A stretch of DNA of 14,653 bases from Candidatus Sumerlaeota bacterium (GTDB taxonomy: Bacteria; Sumerlaeota; Sumerlaeia; UBA8349): the NCBI GenBank assembly GCA_003501375.1, contig DNPO01000253.1, positions 1 to 14,653 on the forward strand, read 5' to 3'. Of this stretch, positions 12,835-14,653 are shown in pieces. Position 1 is the stretch's first letter. Each line of letters begins with the position of its first letter. The notes below the pieces were generated by a model. That model worked only from the letters and a program-made list of their open reading frames with translations. It did no database searches and was not told the DNA's origin. The position numbers and the translations under genes are program-made.

Positions 12835-14181
12835 ATGAATCGGAAAGCCCTGTCCCTATCAGGAGCCATTATTTTCATCGCGCTCTTCTTCCTTGTTTTA
12901 ACAGTCCAGTCCTTCGCCGTCGGCTCCATTGAAAAAGGCGACTGGGCACTCTATCAGGTTACGCAACAATCCGGCGATGAACCCGCGCAATCTTTTACTC
13001 GCAAAGAAACAGTGAAGGATATCACCGGGAAGGAAGTCATTCTCCTCCACGAGATCAATGAAAACGGAACCATTACCAAACGCGAAGTGCGCATTGCCCT
13101 GACCGTGGAATACAACAAGTTGCAATTTTCCTCCCTCGTCCGCCCCAAGGGACAAAACATGACCCAAGTAGGAAAGGGGCAGGAATCCCTCACCATCAAG
13201 AACCAGGCGCTCCTCTGCACTTGGGAAGAGTACGACGTTCAGGCGCAACACAACCGACAGAATTTGAAATCAACGCTGAAGTATTGGACATCCGAAAAGA
13301 TACCCATTGGTCAAACGGTTCGCCAGGAAACTTACGCGGAAAGTTTTGTGGATGGTAAAATACTTCCCATTAAAACCACCACGCTCCTGAAGGACTATTA
13401 CCTCGCGCCACGTGTTGCTCCGCTGCAGGAAACCGCTCCGGCGGCTCCCTACCGCATGGCAGCATCGGACGGCCTTTTGCCCCTTGATCCCATGCTAACA
13501 GGCGAAGCAGGAGCAACTCCGGTCTTCCCCATTTCCGACATGCTGACAACAGATTCCTTGGCACAAATTCCTCCCACAGAAAAAATCCATCCCGACGTTT
13601 TGTCGCAAATACCCAGACAAGGGAAAACCAGCGCTCTCGCAGATTCCCTTTTGACAATATCCGAAGCGGTCAACGATACCCAGTCTCAAACTCCAGCACC
13701 CGCTACGCCAACACCCGCCGTCGACATGCTCCCAGGCGGGGCAATTCTGCCCGCAGCGGGAGCCACAACCGACGTGATAAGTTACATTCCCGCCTCATCG
13801 GAAAAGACCTACGTCCTCGGTGAGTTAACCCCCAATAAAAATAGCAAAACGGTTGGTACCACCACCGCTCCGGGGATATTGGAACTCCAATTCAACGCCA
13901 CCAAATTGATTTACGGACAGATCAGTTCTGTTTTATTGATCCTCCATATCCCCGCTGTTGCCGGACTCACCGCCACCGAAGCAATTCGGGTTTATTCCGG
14001 CAGCACTCTTCTGGGAGAAGCAACCCCCGTTGGCAGCACGGTGGAGATACCACTCGACAAAGATTTGTTGCCGCACGTAGAACAATTGCGGCTCAACGTC
14101 CGCAGCGCCGAAGTCACCGGGATGACCTTTTCCTCAAAATCATCCGGCTACGGCGCTCGACTGAAAATAGTTTCTAACTGA
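12835..14181 (+). CDS. Secreted or periplasmic protein of unknown function
   Basis: A 448-residue protein I do not recognise. Residues 1-28 are a signal peptide: NRK, a hydrophobic core (GAIIFIALFFLVLTV) and an SFA cleavage site. Residues 30-200 look like a beta-rich domain (GDWALYQVT, then alternating strands) and contain a single Cys, C128. Residues 200-340 are Pro/Ala/Thr-rich and low in structure, with loosely repeated DML, LAQIP and LSQIP motifs and a TPAPATPTPA linker. Residues 350-448 form a second beta-rich domain (ILELQFNA, VLLILHIPA, IRVYSGSTLLGEA, VEIPLDKDLL, LRLNVRS) that ends ARLKIV, like the beta-sandwich modules that terminate many surface proteins. AAGGAGG lies ahead of the ATG, 23 bp after hslV. 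An in-frame ATG at 12769 inside hslV has no ribosome site. Confidence 0.8.
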   Translation: MNRKALSLSGAIIFIALFFLVLTVQSFAVGSIEKGDWALYQVTQQSGDEPAQSFTRKETVKDITGKEVILLHEINENGTITKREVRIALTVEYNKLQFSSLVRPKGQNMTQVGKGQESLTIKNQALLCTWEEYDVQAQHNRQNLKSTLKYWTSEKIPIGQTVRQETYAESFVDGKILPIKTTTLLKDYYLAPRVAPLQETAPAAPYRMAASDGLLPLDPMLTGEAGATPVFPISDMLTTDSLAQIPPTEKIHPDVLSQIPRQGKTSALADSLLTISEAVNDTQSQTPAPATPTPAVDMLPGGAILPAAGATTDVISYIPASSEKTYVLGELTPNKNSKTVGTTTAPGILELQFNATKLIYGQISSVLLILHIPAVAGLTATEAIRVYSGSTLLGEATPVGSTVEIPLDKDLLPHVEQLRLNVRSAEVTGMTFSSKSSGYGARLKIVSN

Positions 14182-14196
14182 TTCCAAGAGAATCAG
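14178..14196 (+). other. Small hairpin over the stop codon of the secreted-protein gene
   Basis: CTGATTC (14178-14184) and GAATCAG (14190-14196) form a perfect 7-bp stem with loop CAAGA. It covers the TGA stop. No T run follows, so it does not look like a terminator; the next gene starts 10 nt later. Confidence 0.45.
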
Positions 14197-14205
14197 GAAA
14201 ATGCC

Positions 14206-14653
14206 ATGTTAGAGACCTCCAGAATCTTCTTCAACTCCCAATTTGACTACATCTATTTCTTCTATGGGCTGGGATTTATTCTCTTAGCCAGCGTTTGCTC
14301 CTTTCTCCGGCAAACCGCAACCCAGCCGATTCCGTGGAAATGGATCGGATTCTTCGGCCTGCTCCACGGCATTTGCGAGTGGACAGATTTACTGGCGTTA
14401 AACTTGGGAGATGGTGAAACATTCCGCTATTGGCGCACCGTTCTTAATCTGTCTTCGTTCCTTTGTCTGGTGGAATTTGGACGAGCCGCCACGGGAGTTT
14501 TGCACGGAAAAACAGCGGGCCGATGGATTCACTTTCTTTTCCTTTTCGTGGTGATAACAGGCTACCCCTTGGACGGAAGAAACGGCCTCAACATTTTCTC
14601 CCGTTATGCTCCCGGGTTTCTCGGTGGACTCTGGGTAGCCTACACCCTCAGCC
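14206..14653 (+). CDS. Multi-pass membrane protein, N-terminal part (partial, possible sensor)
   Basis: An open frame from ATG 14206 to the right edge (149 codons). It starts MLETSRIFFNSQFDYIYFFY, and hydrophobic segments lie at about 14-33, 47-62, 80-92, 106-120 and 133-148, so it is an inner-membrane protein. The DYIYFFYGLGFILLAS opening and the FGLLHGICEWTDLLAL stretch resemble the membrane input module I associate with sensor kinases and diguanylate cyclases, but that is recollection, not proof. Its output domain, if any, lies beyond the window. AGGA lies 7 nt upstream of the ATG. A nearby ATG at 14201 stops after three codons. It follows the secreted-protein gene by 24 bp and is probably cotranscribed. 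Confidence 0.75.
   Translation, partial: MLETSRIFFNSQFDYIYFFYGLGFILLASVCSFLRQTATQPIPWKWIGFFGLLHGICEWTDLLALNLGDGETFRYWRTVLNLSSFLCLVEFGRAATGVLHGKTAGRWIHFLFLFVVITGYPLDGRNGLNIFSRYAPGFLGGLWVAYTLS

Overview
The window is a bacterial chromosome segment of roughly balanced base composition. QueA, FtsY, HslV and a tRNA-Gly with an encoded CCA end mark it as ordinary chromosome. A membrane protein of the O-antigen ligase type and a PAS-rich cytoplasmic phosphorelay fit an environmental Gram-negative-type bacterium, possibly from a poorly cultured phylum. I cannot name the phylum from sequence alone.

Positions 1-6249 (minus strand) hold a signalling operon. A promoter-like TTGACA-N18-TACGAT at 6220-6249 precedes a 1050-residue soluble kinase (receiver, five PAS domains, histidine kinase core). 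It is followed by receiver-HD-GYP, receiver-HDOD and a further receiver protein cut by the window edge. All four proteins carry an intact phospho-acceptor Asp, so this looks like one self-contained phosphorelay with cyclic-di-GMP hydrolysis as a likely output.

Positions 6364-9189 (minus strand) hold queA and, 3 nt upstream of it, a degenerate O-antigen-ligase-like membrane protein. The leader of the latter contains a long inverted repeat (9222-9317). Positions 9392-9640 (plus strand) hold a tRNA-Gly(CCC) with promoter and strong terminator.

Positions 9714-10855 (plus strand) hold a toxin-antitoxin pair in HigBA order: a RelE/HigB-like toxin, then an XRE-type antitoxin. The 109-bp gap between them is unusually long. 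It contains three hairpin units that closely resemble the 32-nt repeat of type I-C CRISPR arrays. The last, most complete unit ends in GGATTGAAAAC one base before the antitoxin ATG. No cas gene is in the window. This is the most novel feature: a CRISPR-repeat-like processing or regulatory element inside a toxin-antitoxin mRNA.

Positions 10868-14653 (plus strand) hold ftsY behind a highly structured leader, hslV (without hslU beside it) behind an 11-bp intercistronic hairpin, a secreted protein of unknown function, and the start of a multi-pass membrane protein cut by the right edge.
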